32,963 nucleotides of DNA from Deltaproteobacteria bacterium UBA2385. Lineage in GTDB: Bacteria; Myxococcota_A; UBA796; UBA2385. A program made the translations under genes and the position numbers. How positions within the stretch are numbered: position 1 is the stretch's first letter; each line of letters starts with the position of its first letter. Positions 1 through 8,427 of the stretch are shown in pieces. Location: positions 1-32,963 of the forward strand of contig DDSR01000123.1 in the NCBI GenBank assembly GCA_002343455.1. The letters are read 5' to 3'. The notes beneath the pieces were generated by a model. The model ran no database searches. It was not told where the DNA came from and was given only the letters and a program-made list of their open reading frames with translations.

Positions 1-287
1 TGCACCGCGACGATGTGGGGGTGGGTCAGGCGGGCCATGGTGCGGGCCTCGTCCTCGAAGCGTCCGCGCAGCTTGGGCCGGGCCGCCAGCTGAGGCAGCA
101 GGATCTTGATGGCGCGGGCGACGCGCAGGCGGGTGTCGATGCCCCGGTAGACCGTGGCCATGCCGCCCTCGCCCATCACCTCGATCAGCCGGTACCGACC
201 CTCACGGAGGGGGGGGGCGGCGTCCGAACCGGGCTCAGGCTGGGCCGGATGGGCCGCGACAGGTTCGGGCGGGGTGGTCATCGACAT
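1..287 (-). CDS. Ser/Thr protein kinase, N-terminal part (runs off the window)
   Basis: The minus strand encodes the start of a Hanks-type Ser/Thr protein kinase. After about 30 Pro/Ala-rich residues it reads YRLIEVMGEGGMATVYRG, the glycine-rich ATP loop. Next comes the ATP-anchoring lysine in ARAIKILLPQL, then an alpha-C helix with an Arg-Phe-Glu-x-Glu-Ala pattern (the salt-bridge Glu) and LTHPHIVAV. Catalytic and activation loops lie beyond position 1. Two in-frame ATGs fit the start, at 287 and 281; 287 is given. A nine-C run in the coding strand (209-217) encodes prolines just before the kinase domain. The gene is divergent from the hydrolase pair. Substrate is unknown; such kinases are abundant in myxobacteria. 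Confidence 0.88.
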   Translation of the reverse strand, partial: MSMTTPPEPVAAHPAQPEPGSDAAPPLREGRYRLIEVMGEGGMATVYRGIDTRLRVARAIKILLPQLAARPKLRGRFEDEARTMARLTHPHIVAV

Positions 288-369
288 CGGCGGCCTGCAT
301 CGTAGCAAGGCAGCGGCCTGCTCGCCGAGGCTCCGGCCGGCGATTACCTCTCGGGGCAGGGGGAGAGCC

Positions 370-1371
370 ATGGCCCAGGACGCTACCGGGCAGATCAGCG
401 AGGAGATCGTGGTCGAGGGGGCCCGCCTCAGCGTTCGGCTGAGCCGGCTGGGCCCGCCCGGCGGCGCGCCGGTGCTCCTGGTGCCCGGGCTGGGAGCCAG
501 CCCCCTCGCCTTCTCCCTGCACGACCGCCGCTCGCTGGTCTCGACCCTGCACGCCAGCGGTCGCAGCCCCTGGCAGGTGGACTTCCGCCTGGGCTGGCGC
601 TCGCCTCGCCAGGACGCCATGGCCCTGGTGCATGCGCTGGAGACGGCCCTGGCCGAGCTGCGGCGCCACCTCGGCCAGCCGGTCGAGCAGGTCGACGCCA
701 TCGGCCACAGCCTGGGGGGCATCCTGCTGCTGGCGCTCGCCGCCGATGGGGTCCCCTTTCGGCGGCTGGTGACCCTGGCCAGCGCCGTCGACTTCAGCCT
801 GGGGCGCGCCGCCCTGCCGCGGGCCCTCTCGCTCGCCCCCCGGGGCATCGGCCCGCTGGCTCTGGGACCGCTCAAGGCGGGGGCCCGGCTGGCCGGAGGG
901 CTGCCGACGCAGGGCATCGCCTCGCTGGCGGCGCCCCTGTGGGGACGAGGGCTGGACCTGCCGATCGAGCGCGACCAGTTCCACCCCGGGACGACCCCCG
1001 GACCGATCAGCCGCCGCATGATGAGAGAGGGCGTTCGCGACATGCCTCTTGCCCTGCTGCTGGACCTCGCCGACCTCTTCAGTCGGCGCGGGCTCAGCCT
1101 GGGCCCTCATCGGCGGGCCCTTCGGGACGCGCTCGACCAGGTCGCCTCGCCCGTGCTGATGGTCGCCGCCCGCCAGGACCGGCAGTGCCCCCTCGAAGCC
1201 GTCCGGGATGCCGTCGCCCGGCTGCCTCGCGGGCAGCTGCTGGAGGTCGGCGGCGACGGCCGCCCCGGCCAGGGATACGGTCATGTCGACCTGATGACCG
1301 GCAGCCCGGCCCCCGAGCAGGTCTTCGACCCGATCACCCGCTTCCTGGACGCCGCCGATGAGACGCTCTGA
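370..1371 (+). CDS. Alpha/beta hydrolase (first of a paralogous pair)
   Basis: A 333-residue alpha/beta-hydrolase-fold enzyme, probably a lipase/esterase-like serine hydrolase. An N-terminal strand region is followed by LLVPGLGASP (oxyanion-hole region, about residue 36). The nucleophile elbow is GHSLGG with Ser114, the acid is probably the Asp in AARQDRQCP, and the catalytic His is in YGHVDL near the C-terminus, so the triad looks complete. The frame is open further upstream, but ATG 370 follows a good GGGGGAG ribosome site and begins the conserved part, so longer starts are rejected. No signal peptide is seen, so it is probably cytoplasmic. It overlaps the next hydrolase by 14 nt. Substrate cannot be read from the sequence. 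Confidence 0.85.
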   Translation: MAQDATGQISEEIVVEGARLSVRLSRLGPPGGAPVLLVPGLGASPLAFSLHDRRSLVSTLHASGRSPWQVDFRLGWRSPRQDAMALVHALETALAELRRHLGQPVEQVDAIGHSLGGILLLALAADGVPFRRLVTLASAVDFSLGRAALPRALSLAPRGIGPLALGPLKAGARLAGGLPTQGIASLAAPLWGRGLDLPIERDQFHPGTTPGPISRRMMREGVRDMPLALLLDLADLFSRRGLSLGPHRRALRDALDQVASPVLMVAARQDRQCPLEAVRDAVARLPRGQLLEVGGDGRPGQGYGHVDLMTGSPAPEQVFDPITRFLDAADETL

Positions 1372-2371
1372 GCTGGTCGTCGAGCCGTTTCGTGTCGACA
1401 ACGGGCAGGGCTGGAGCCTGGAGCTGGTCCGCAGCGTGCGGCGCGGCGGGCCCGAGGCGGGTCGTCGCCCGCTGCTGATGGTGCCCGGCTACGCCATGAA
1501 CAGCTTCATCCTGGGCTACCACCCCAGCGACGTCTCGATGGTCGAGCACCTCGCCCTGGCCGGCGTCGAGGTCTGGACCTGCAACCTGCGGGGCCAGGGC
1601 GGGTCCGCAGCCGCCCGGGGCCAGGGCCCGCCGGGGCCCTCGACGAGCCGGGTCAGACGCTATGGCCTCGCCGAGCTGGCCCTGGTCGACCTCCCGGCCG
1701 TGATCGCCGAGCTTCGCCGACGCACCACCACCGGCACGGACCGGGTGGACCTGGTGGGCTGCAGCCTGGGGGCCTCGCTGCTCTACGCCTGGCTCGCCCA
1801 CCACCCGGCCGATCACGGCGCCGGGGCCGTCATCGCCGTCGGCGGCCCCCTGCGCTGGGAGGCGGTCCACCCGGCCATGGCCCTGGCCTTCACCAGCCCC
1901 CGCCTCGCCGGCGCCTTGCCCTTCCGGGGGACCCGCGCCCTGGCGGCCGCCTCCCTCCCCTGGCTGAGCCGAGCGCCCGGGCTGCTCTCGCTCTACATGA
2001 ACGCGCGGCGCATCGACCTCTCCAACCCCGCCGAGCTGGCCCGCACGGTCGAGGATCCGGTCCCCTGGATCAACCGGCAGGTGGCCCACTGGGTCCGACA
2101 GCGCGACCTGGTGGTGGGCGGGCTCAACATCTGCGAGGCCATCGGCGCGGTCGATCTGCCCGTGCTGGTGGTGATGGCCAACCGGGACGGGATCGTGCCG
2201 GCCTCGACGGCCCGCTCGGTGCAGCGCCTGATGCGGCTGGGCCGGGTGCAGGTGCTGGAGGTCGGGGACGAGCGCAACTGGTACGCCCACGCCGACCTCT
2301 TCATCGGGCGCGACGCCCGCAGGCAGGTCTTCGAGCCGATGGAGCGCTGGCTGGCAGAGCACCGAAGCTGA
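1358..2371 (+). CDS. Alpha/beta hydrolase (second of a paralogous pair)
   Basis: A 337-residue alpha/beta hydrolase. It has LLMVPGYAMN near residue 40, a nucleophile elbow GCSLGAS with Ser136, an acid candidate in MANRDGIVP and a His in YAHADLF, so the Ser-Asp-His set is present. The segment after the nucleophile is hydrophobic and lid-like. Its C-terminal block (His-x-Asp-Leu, then QVFEPMERWL) matches the end of the upstream hydrolase (His-Val-Asp-Leu, then QVFDPITRFL), so the two are diverged paralogues. Its ATG lies inside the upstream gene (14-nt overlap), implying coupled translation. The general layout recalls lysophospholipase and PHA-synthase-like hydrolases, but no cysteine nucleophile is present, so PHA synthase is not called. 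Confidence 0.85.
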   Translation: MRRSELVVEPFRVDNGQGWSLELVRSVRRGGPEAGRRPLLMVPGYAMNSFILGYHPSDVSMVEHLALAGVEVWTCNLRGQGGSAAARGQGPPGPSTSRVRRYGLAELALVDLPAVIAELRRRTTTGTDRVDLVGCSLGASLLYAWLAHHPADHGAGAVIAVGGPLRWEAVHPAMALAFTSPRLAGALPFRGTRALAAASLPWLSRAPGLLSLYMNARRIDLSNPAELARTVEDPVPWINRQVAHWVRQRDLVVGGLNICEAIGAVDLPVLVVMANRDGIVPASTARSVQRLMRLGRVQVLEVGDERNWYAHADLFIGRDARRQVFEPMERWLAEHRS

Positions 2372-2385
2372 GCTACTCTTGCCGC

Positions 2386-3780
2386 ATGCTCCTCTTCCTG
2401 CTGCTCTCCTGCACACCCGACTCTCCGGGCAGATCCGGCGACCCCCGATTCGCCAAGGCGATCGTCAGTCGGGTCGTCCCGACGGTCGTCCACTTGAAGT
2501 GGGAGTCCACGCTCGAAGGCACCGCCTTCGTTCGATACGGCGAGACCTCGGTCTCGTTCTCCACTCCCCCATCCAGCTCGCCGGCGACCTCGCACCGGAT
2601 CACGGTCTTCGGACTGAAAGCGGGCCAGGACGTGGTGCTGCAAGGCGTGGTGCAAGACACGGACGGCAACGAAGAGCTCACCGAGCTGGTCGAGCTGACG
2701 CTGGACCCTCCGCCCGCCGACCTGCCCCGCTTCGAGCTGACCGAGGACAGCGATGGGCTGCTGCCCGGCTACATCCTGCTCAGCCTGATGGAGCCCGGCC
2801 AGGGCTGGGTGTTGATCCTCGACCAGGACGCCGACCCGGTCTGGTTCACCAAGGTCGAGGGGGGCCTGGTGGCCGTGTCGCCCTCGCCGTCCATGGACGG
2901 GCAGAGCATCCTCTTCGACCACTACGACATCCAGGAGCGCACCGACGTCTCCGGCTTCACGCGGATGAGCCTGGACGGCACCGTCCGGGAGCCGTCGCGC
3001 CTGCCCCTGGGGCACCACGACTACGCCGAGCTTCCCGACGGGCAGGTCGCCTGGATCGCCGCCGACATCCGCGACGCCGAGGTAGAGGGCGAGACGATCG
3101 CCGTCGCGGGCGACTCAGTCCAGGTGCGCCAGGAGGGCCTGGAAGAGGTCGAAGGCGACCAGGTCTTCTCCTACTGGGATCTCACCGATCCCTATGTCTC
3201 CTGCGACCACTTCTACGTCGACGCCAACCGGACGGGCGCGATGGACTGGACCCACGCCAACTCGCTCATCTACCTGCCTGAAGACGAGTCGATGGTGGTG
3301 CTCAGCAAGAACCTCGACGCGCTGGTGAAGTTCGACCTCGCCAGCGGAGAGCGGCAGTGGCAGATCGGCGGCAGGGACGAGACCCTCTCACCGCTCGGCT
3401 CCAGCCGAGGCTGGTCCCACCCCCACCTCTCCCATGTCTGGGAGGACGGCTTCGTCATCTTCGACAACGCCTACCACACCGGCAGCGCATCCCAGGTCAC
3501 GGAGTACCGCTACGACCTCGCCAGCGGCATCTACGAGCGGGTCTGGAACTACACCCACCCCGACGAGTCCTTCATCCAGATCCTCGGCGACGTCCGCAAG
3601 CTGCCCGACGCGACCTACCTCGTCAGCTGGACCTCCCTGGGGACCCTCTCCCGCATCGACGCCGACGGCGACGTGCTCTGGCAGGCCGAGTCCCAGCTCG
3701 GCGCGGCCACCGGCCGGCTCAGCTTCATCGAAGACCTCTACACCCTCGACCAGCCCCAGCAGGCTACCCTCAGGCGATGA
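2386..3780 (+). CDS. Arylsulfotransferase-like lipoprotein, copy 1
   Basis: A 464-residue exported protein. It begins MLLFLLLSCTP, a very short lipoprotein signal with lipobox LLSC (Cys9) and no Lys/Arg before the hydrophobic stretch. Residues about 25-110 form an Fn3-like beta domain. From about residue 120 the sequence resembles the Arylsulfotran_2/ASST beta-propeller group, seen in DWTHANSLIYLPEDES, VVLSKNLDALVKFDL and RQWQIGGRDE. Family members transfer sulfate between phenols, but many bacterial relatives are uncharacterised, so enzymatic activity is not assured. It begins 14 nt after the hydrolase stop and ends in an ATGA overlap with its own paralogue. Probably anchored to a membrane facing the periplasm or the outside. 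Confidence 0.8.
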   Translation: MLLFLLLSCTPDSPGRSGDPRFAKAIVSRVVPTVVHLKWESTLEGTAFVRYGETSVSFSTPPSSSPATSHRITVFGLKAGQDVVLQGVVQDTDGNEELTELVELTLDPPPADLPRFELTEDSDGLLPGYILLSLMEPGQGWVLILDQDADPVWFTKVEGGLVAVSPSPSMDGQSILFDHYDIQERTDVSGFTRMSLDGTVREPSRLPLGHHDYAELPDGQVAWIAADIRDAEVEGETIAVAGDSVQVRQEGLEEVEGDQVFSYWDLTDPYVSCDHFYVDANRTGAMDWTHANSLIYLPEDESMVVLSKNLDALVKFDLASGERQWQIGGRDETLSPLGSSRGWSHPHLSHVWEDGFVIFDNAYHTGSASQVTEYRYDLASGIYERVWNYTHPDESFIQILGDVRKLPDATYLVSWTSLGTLSRIDADGDVLWQAESQLGAATGRLSFIEDLYTLDQPQQATLRR

Positions 3781-5123
3781 ACACAGTCGCGCTCTGGGCA
3801 CTCCTTGGCTGTCGACCCTCGGTCGAAGCCCTGGTCAACGAGGCCATCCCGACGGTCGTGACCCTGCGCTGGGAGTCTACGCTCGCGGGCAATGCATCGG
3901 TCTTGTACGGACAGTCCCGCCCCGAGCTCAGCACCCCGATGAGTGAGTCCAGCGGGCAGCAGCACGAGGTGGTGGTCTACGGCCTGAAGGCCGGTCAGGA
4001 CGTGGCGCTGCAGGGCGTCGTCCGCGATGAGCTGGGCAATGAAGAGCGAACCGAGGTGGTAGAGCTCAGTCTGGACCCCCCACCCGCCGACCTGCCGCGC
4101 TTCACGCTGACCCACGACAGCGCGGGGCTCCTGCCAGGCTACGTCCTGCTCAGCCTGCTGGAACCCGGCCAGGGATGGCTGGTGATCCTCGACCAGGACG
4201 CTGACCCGGTCTGGTTCTGGAAGGTGCAGGCTGCGCTCACCGCGATGTCGCCATCGGTGAGTCTGGACGGCAGCAGCATCCTCTTCGACCACTACGACAT
4301 CCAGAACCGAACAGACATCTCGGGCATGACCCGGGTGGCGTTGGATGGCACCGACGCCATTCAGACCCGGCTCTTCCAGGGGCATCATGACTACGCAGAG
4401 CTGCCAGAGGGCGAAATCGCCTGGATCTCGGTGGACCTGCGAGAGGTCCAGCACGAGGGCGAGACGGTCCTGGTGGCGGGCGACTCGGTCCTGGTCGGGG
4501 CCGAGGGAGGGAGCGAAGCAACCGGCTCCGAGCGGTTCTCGTTCTGGAATCGGAGCGCGCCCTATGAACCGTGTGAGCACTTCGACGGCGACGCCCATGG
4601 CACAGGCGGGAAGGACTGGACCCATGCCAACTCCCTGATGTACCTCCCCGAGGACGACTCGCTGGTCGTACTCAGCAAGAACCTCGACGCCCTGGTCGCC
4701 TTTGACGCCTTCAACGGCGAGGTCCGCTGGCAGATCGGCGGGAGGGACGAGACCATGCAATTCACCCAAGCCGGACGCGCCTGGTCCCACGGTCATATGT
4801 CCCAGATCTGGGACGACGGCTTCGTCATCTTCGACAACGGCTACCACAACGGAGCCATCTCTCGGGCCTCGGAGTACCGCTTCGATATCAGCGCTGGCAC
4901 CTACGAGCGGGTCTGGGACTACGCGCACCCGGACGAGGCGTTCATCCCGCTGCTCGGCGACGTCAAGAAGCTGCCCGACGACAGCTACCTTGTGAGCTGG
5001 ACCTCGATCGGCACGCTCTCCCGGCTCGACGCCACGGGGGAGATCCTCTGGCAGGCGGAGGCCGAGCTGGGCGCCGCTACGGGGCGAGCGTTGTTCATCG
5101 AAGATCTGTACACGCTTCGCTGA
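3777..5123 (+). CDS. Arylsulfotransferase-like lipoprotein, copy 2
   Basis: A 448-residue tandem duplicate of the preceding gene, similar throughout: Fn3-like N-terminus, then the ASST-like propeller with DWTHANSLMYLPEDDS and VRWQIGGRDE. The frame is open far upstream, but ATG 3777 gives MNTVALWALLGCRPS, a lipoprotein signal with lipobox LLGC (Cys12). It also overlaps the previous stop as ATGA, which decides the start. The two copies differ most in the signal peptide and in the loop near residues 240-265, so duplication is not recent. Presumably the same location as copy 1; the pair may form a heteromeric or redundant set. Substrate unknown. Confidence 0.8.
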   Translation: MNTVALWALLGCRPSVEALVNEAIPTVVTLRWESTLAGNASVLYGQSRPELSTPMSESSGQQHEVVVYGLKAGQDVALQGVVRDELGNEERTEVVELSLDPPPADLPRFTLTHDSAGLLPGYVLLSLLEPGQGWLVILDQDADPVWFWKVQAALTAMSPSVSLDGSSILFDHYDIQNRTDISGMTRVALDGTDAIQTRLFQGHHDYAELPEGEIAWISVDLREVQHEGETVLVAGDSVLVGAEGGSEATGSERFSFWNRSAPYEPCEHFDGDAHGTGGKDWTHANSLMYLPEDDSLVVLSKNLDALVAFDAFNGEVRWQIGGRDETMQFTQAGRAWSHGHMSQIWDDGFVIFDNGYHNGAISRASEYRFDISAGTYERVWDYAHPDEAFIPLLGDVKKLPDDSYLVSWTSIGTLSRLDATGEILWQAEAELGAATGRALFIEDLYTLR

Positions 5124-5138
5124 TTGGCAGCGCTGGCC

Positions 5139-6053
5139 TCAGCGCTCCACCTCGACCACCGCCAGCGCCATCGGGACGGGGTTGGTGCAGGTGGTGCACT
5201 CCACGCCGACCAGCCAGGTGCCCTCGCGGTCGAAGCCGGGAAAGGCCTCGCCCTGCGCGGTCCTGGCCTCGGCGAGGTCGAGCGAGCTGAGCCCGTAGAT
5301 GTCTGCCCGCCAGGCCTGGGCCTCGTTGTTGGCCAGCGCGATGAAGTCCGACTCGACCGCTTCGAGCTCTTCGTCGAAGCGGAGGATCACCAGCCGGTCG
5401 GCCAGCAAGGGATCGTACTCCAGATCGGCCCCCGTGCGGCTGAGGCTGGACCACTCCAGGCTGTAGCCCTCGGCCCGCTCGGAGGTCTCCAGCGGGAGGC
5501 CGCTGTGCAGGTCGGGGACCAGCCCGAAGCTGGCGGTGCTGTCGGTGAAGGCCACCTCGGTCGTGCTGCTCTCCTCGGTGGGCCGCAGGATCATGCTGGT
5601 GAGGATGTCGTCCCGACCGTTTCGGTCGAGGTCCCACAAGCTGAGGATCCAGGTCTTGCCGTCCTCGGCGACCTCCAGGTCCCGTTCGGGCTCGAAGGGG
5701 TTCCCGAAGATCGACATCTCGGAGAGCAGCACCTCCGTCCGGCCGCTGAGCTCGTCCAGCAGCCGGTAGTCGATCACATCCGCCTGGTTCAGGCTGCTGT
5801 CCGCCACGGACTGGAGCACCGCGTCGGCGTCCAGGTTCAGCCGCACCAGCGAGATCCGGTCGATCGCGGTCGGGTCGACCGGCCGCTGCTGGAGATCGAG
5901 GCTGAGCGCCGACCAGTCCACCCGGGCGTCCTGCCAGGCGGCCACCTCGACCGTCTCGGCCTGCATGGTCGCGCTGTAGAGGTAGTTGTTCTCGTCCCGC
6001 AGGGAGAGATCGCCGCTGAGGGGGGTGCATGCGAGCAGGGTGAGGAGGGTCAT
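5139..6053 (-). CDS. Lipoprotein of unknown function with an EF-hand-like loop
   Basis: A 304-residue protein I do not recognise. It starts MTLLTLLACTP, so Cys9 would be lipidated (lipobox LLAC). An in-frame TAG lies 12 nt before the ATG, so the very short, uncharged signal cannot be explained by a missed upstream start. The mature part is acidic and beta-rich, with a calcium-loop-like DLDRNGRDDI near residue 142, as in FG-GAP or dockerin-type loops. It ends with a Cys-Thr-Thr-Cys pair about 18 residues before the C-terminus, a possible disulfide. Its stop is 15 nt from the convergent arylsulfotransferase-like gene. Probably a surface or periplasmic binding protein; no firmer role can be given. 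Confidence 0.72.
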   Translation of the reverse strand: MTLLTLLACTPLSGDLSLRDENNYLYSATMQAETVEVAAWQDARVDWSALSLDLQQRPVDPTAIDRISLVRLNLDADAVLQSVADSSLNQADVIDYRLLDELSGRTEVLLSEMSIFGNPFEPERDLEVAEDGKTWILSLWDLDRNGRDDILTSMILRPTEESSTTEVAFTDSTASFGLVPDLHSGLPLETSERAEGYSLEWSSLSRTGADLEYDPLLADRLVILRFDEELEAVESDFIALANNEAQAWRADIYGLSSLDLAEARTAQGEAFPGFDREGTWLVGVECTTCTNPVPMALAVVEVER

Positions 6054-6085
6054 GCGGGCTCTCTACCTCATCGGGGAGCTTCGAT

Positions 6086-7159
6086 TCAGGAGTGCCCGCC
6101 CGACTTTCCCGAGGTGCCCTCGGCGATCGCGACCGCCTCGGTCGCTCCGGCGAGCAGCATGGCCAGCCAGCGCGTGTTCGGGCTGGACTCCAGGACCAGC
6201 TTGACGATCACGGTCAGGGGCACGCCCAGCAGGGTGCCGCCGGGCCCCCAGACGTAGCCCCAGAAGAGCAGGGAGAGGATGACGACGAAGGGCGAGAGAC
6301 CCAGGCGGCGCCCCATCACCCGAGGCTCGATCATGTTGCCGATGCTGAAATTCACGACGAGGTAGGCGATCGCGACGACCACGGCGCCCCCCGGGCCCAG
6401 CTCGACCAGGGCGAGGGTCACGGCGGGGACCGCGGCGACGATGGAGCCGATCGCCGGCACGAAGTTCAGGACGAAGGCGATCAGCCCCCAGAGCACCGGG
6501 AAGCTCAGCCCGATCCAGCCGGTGAACAGGCCCAGCGTCAGGCCCGTGGCCAGGCTGAAGACCGTCTTCAGGCCCAGGTAGCGCTGGACCCTGTCAGCGG
6601 CGTCCGCGATCCAGCTCTGCCCCTCTCGCTCGCCGAAGGCGGCCTCGACCTTGGTGCCCAGCTCGCTGGCCTCCAGCAGGATGAAGGCCATCGCGATGAC
6701 GACCATCAGCACATTGGAGAGGATGCTGGCGATCGCCAGCGCCACCGCCCGGACGGTCCCGAGGATGGCGCTGGGCTGGACGAAGGTCTCCAGCTCGACG
6801 ATGGGCGGCACCTCCATGCTGACCAGCCAGGCGTTGAGGCGGGCGACCTCGGCCTCGAGCGGGGCCTGGTAGGTCGGGAGGGAGGCCGTGAAGTCCGCCA
6901 CGGCGTCGGTGACGATGGCGGTGCCGCCCAGCATCACGCCCGCGACCAGCAGCAGGGCGACCAGGATCGCCAGCCCCTTGGGGATCCGCAGCTTCACCAG
7001 GCCGGCCACCAGGGGCCAGACCAGCACCGAGAGGAAGACCGCGAACATCAGGGGCAGCAGGATGTCGCCCGCGGCCTTCAGGCCCGCCACCACCACGACG
7101 AAGCTGGCCACCGAGACCAGAACCAGGATCGGGCGAGGGATCGCGCGGAATTCGGCCAT
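6086..7159 (-). CDS. AI-2E family transporter (permease)
   Basis: A 357-residue inner-membrane protein of the AI-2E/PerM family. It begins MAEFRAIPRPILVLVSVASF. Two N-terminal membrane segments include a Pro-containing LLPLMFAVFLSVLVWPLV, followed by a pair and a soluble central loop (residues about 120-165). The C-terminal half has SLATGLTLGLFTG, a conserved FVLNFVPAIGS (the family's P-x-I/V-G-S core) and IEPRVMGRRLGLSPFVVI, all characteristic. The frame is open upstream, but ATG 7159 begins the family-length protein. Despite the name, members are mostly efflux or ion antiport proteins, so the substrate is unknown. It is preceded by 28 nt of spacing from the START-like gene on the same strand. 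Confidence 0.88.
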   Translation of the reverse strand: MAEFRAIPRPILVLVSVASFVVVVAGLKAAGDILLPLMFAVFLSVLVWPLVAGLVKLRIPKGLAILVALLLVAGVMLGGTAIVTDAVADFTASLPTYQAPLEAEVARLNAWLVSMEVPPIVELETFVQPSAILGTVRAVALAIASILSNVLMVVIAMAFILLEASELGTKVEAAFGEREGQSWIADAADRVQRYLGLKTVFSLATGLTLGLFTGWIGLSFPVLWGLIAFVLNFVPAIGSIVAAVPAVTLALVELGPGGAVVVAIAYLVVNFSIGNMIEPRVMGRRLGLSPFVVILSLLFWGYVWGPGGTLLGVPLTVIVKLVLESSPNTRWLAMLLAGATEAVAIAEGTSGKSGGHS

Positions 7160-7187
7160 GGGAGTCAGGAGCCCCGAGATTGATGAC

Positions 7188-7844
7188 TCATCGAGCGCGG
7201 CGCTGCGCCTCGCGCACGACGTCGGCCATCGCGGCGGGGACGGTGCGGGTAGCGGCGGCCTTCTGCAGCCACTGTGGCAGGGAGCCGGACTCGGTGCAGA
7301 GGTAGTAGGTGATGGTGCTGGTCGAGCCGGTGGAGCGGAAGGCCCAGGCCCCGAAGTTGGGGTCGGGCTCGACCGCCTTGGGGCGGGTCGTGGCCAGCTC
7401 GCTCGCCAGGTCGGGGAAGGCCGACCGCCAGTCGAAGCGGTCCCAGGAGAAGACCTGGGCGCCGCCCGGGTTCGAGGCCTGCCCTCGAAGCACCCAGTAG
7501 CGATCGGCCGCCGCGGTCCAGTCCGGCACGTCGAGCACCTGCAGGTAGTCGATGCCGGAGCCGGTCCGCGCCAGGACGCGGGTGTCGACAAGCCCGGCCT
7601 TGCTCCAGGAGAGCGCGCCCTCGATGTCCTGCACCACTTCGAGCATCCGCTCGGGAGAGGCCGAGACCTGCGCCCGACCTCGCAGGCACTGCGTGCCGGT
7701 CACCTGCTTCAGCGCGAGCTCTACATCCCCGAGCAGCTCGTGCGAGCCCTGGCCCGCCACATCCCAGCCGGCATCGGCCAGGAGCGCCTCCAGTCGGGCG
7801 TCCGAGGCGGCGGCAGGCAGCGACAACAGGAGGAGGAGGTTCAC
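7188..7844 (-). CDS. Exported START/SRPBCC-like protein
   Basis: A 218-residue protein with GTG start. MNLLLLLSLPAAASDA is a Sec signal with a probable cleavage after Ala-Ala-Ser-like residues and no positive charge at the N-terminus. The body resembles bacterial START-domain (lipid-binding helix-grip) proteins: early CLRGRAQVSASPERMLEVV (START-like first strand and helix), a central WVLRGQAS strand and F.WDRFDW, and a C-terminal helix from LPQWLQKAA to DVVREAQRR. An in-frame TAG lies 9 nt before the GTG, so no longer start exists; a G-rich ribosome site abuts the start unusually closely. Likely periplasmic lipid or hydrophobic-ligand binding; the assignment rests on pattern and is moderate. 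Confidence 0.65.
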   Translation of the reverse strand: MNLLLLLSLPAAASDARLEALLADAGWDVAGQGSHELLGDVELALKQVTGTQCLRGRAQVSASPERMLEVVQDIEGALSWSKAGLVDTRVLARTGSGIDYLQVLDVPDWTAAADRYWVLRGQASNPGGAQVFSWDRFDWRSAFPDLASELATTRPKAVEPDPNFGAWAFRSTGSTSTITYYLCTESGSLPQWLQKAAATRTVPAAMADVVREAQRRAR

Positions 7845-7878
7845 CTCCCCCCGCTAGCACCGCCACGCCGATCGTGCA

Positions 7879-8295
7879 TCAGGCCTGCCCCTGCCCCTGG
7901 CTCTGATCCTCGGCATCGGGCTCGGCGCTGGCCTCGGCTTCCGCCTGCGCGATCGTGGCGCGGACCTTGTCCATGTCCAGGCCCTGCACCTGCTGGATCA
8001 GGTCCTCGAAGGCGGCCGGAGGCATCGCCCCGGCGTTCTGGAAGACGCCGATCTGGTCGCGGAAGATCATCAGGGTCGGGATCGCCTGGATGCCGAAGTA
8101 GGCCGCCAGGGCCTGCTGGTCTTCGGTGTCGACCTTGCCGAAGATGATGTCCTCGTGCGCTTCGCTGGCGGCCTCGTAGGTCGGGGCGAACTGCCGACAG
8201 GGACCGCACCAGGAGGCCCAGAAGTCGACGATGACGATGCTGTTGCTGGTGACGATCTGCTCGAAGTTGTCCGCGGTGAGCTGTACGGTGGCCAT
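7879..8295 (-). CDS. Thioredoxin with an acidic, Gln-rich tail
   Basis: A 138-residue thioredoxin. It has FEQIVTSNSIVIVDFWASWCGPC with active-site Cys30 and Cys33, the cis-proline region IQAIPTLMIF and the family's usual fold length to about residue 108. It therefore acts as a cytoplasmic dithiol reductant for ribonucleotide reductase and other targets, kept reduced by thioredoxin reductase (not in this window). Unusually, about 25 residues follow the fold, rich in Ala, Glu, Asp and Gln (ending SQGQGQA), probably a disordered extension. The start is supported by an AAGGA site six bases upstream. It is followed 34 nt later by the START-like gene. Confidence 0.93.
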   Translation of the reverse strand: MATVQLTADNFEQIVTSNSIVIVDFWASWCGPCRQFAPTYEAASEAHEDIIFGKVDTEDQQALAAYFGIQAIPTLMIFRDQIGVFQNAGAMPPAAFEDLIQQVQGLDMDKVRATIAQAEAEASAEPDAEDQSQGQGQA

Positions 8296-8427
8296 GAGAG
8301 GTCCTTCCGGGAGTGGGTGGGAGCGCCAGGCAGGTCTTCGGCAACGTGTCGGGCAGCCCCACGACGATGTACACCGTGAGCTTCCCTGGCAAGCCCACCG
8401 CGCCTCGTGGCGCTACGGTCGCCGGTC

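Noticed and set aside
209..217. Nine-G run inside the kinase gene as a phase-variation switch
   Set aside because: Such runs are expected in DNA this GC-rich (another lies at 32912-32920), and there is no sign of a second reading frame designed around it.
235..1401. Long minus-strand open frame opposite the first hydrolase
   Set aside because: Antisense to a clear alpha/beta hydrolase; composition is typical of GC-rich shadow frames and no motif is present.
8400..8413. Short hairpin GCGCC-TCGT-GGCGC after the CPBP protease gene as a terminator
   Set aside because: A five-pair stem without a T-run is expected by chance at this base composition.
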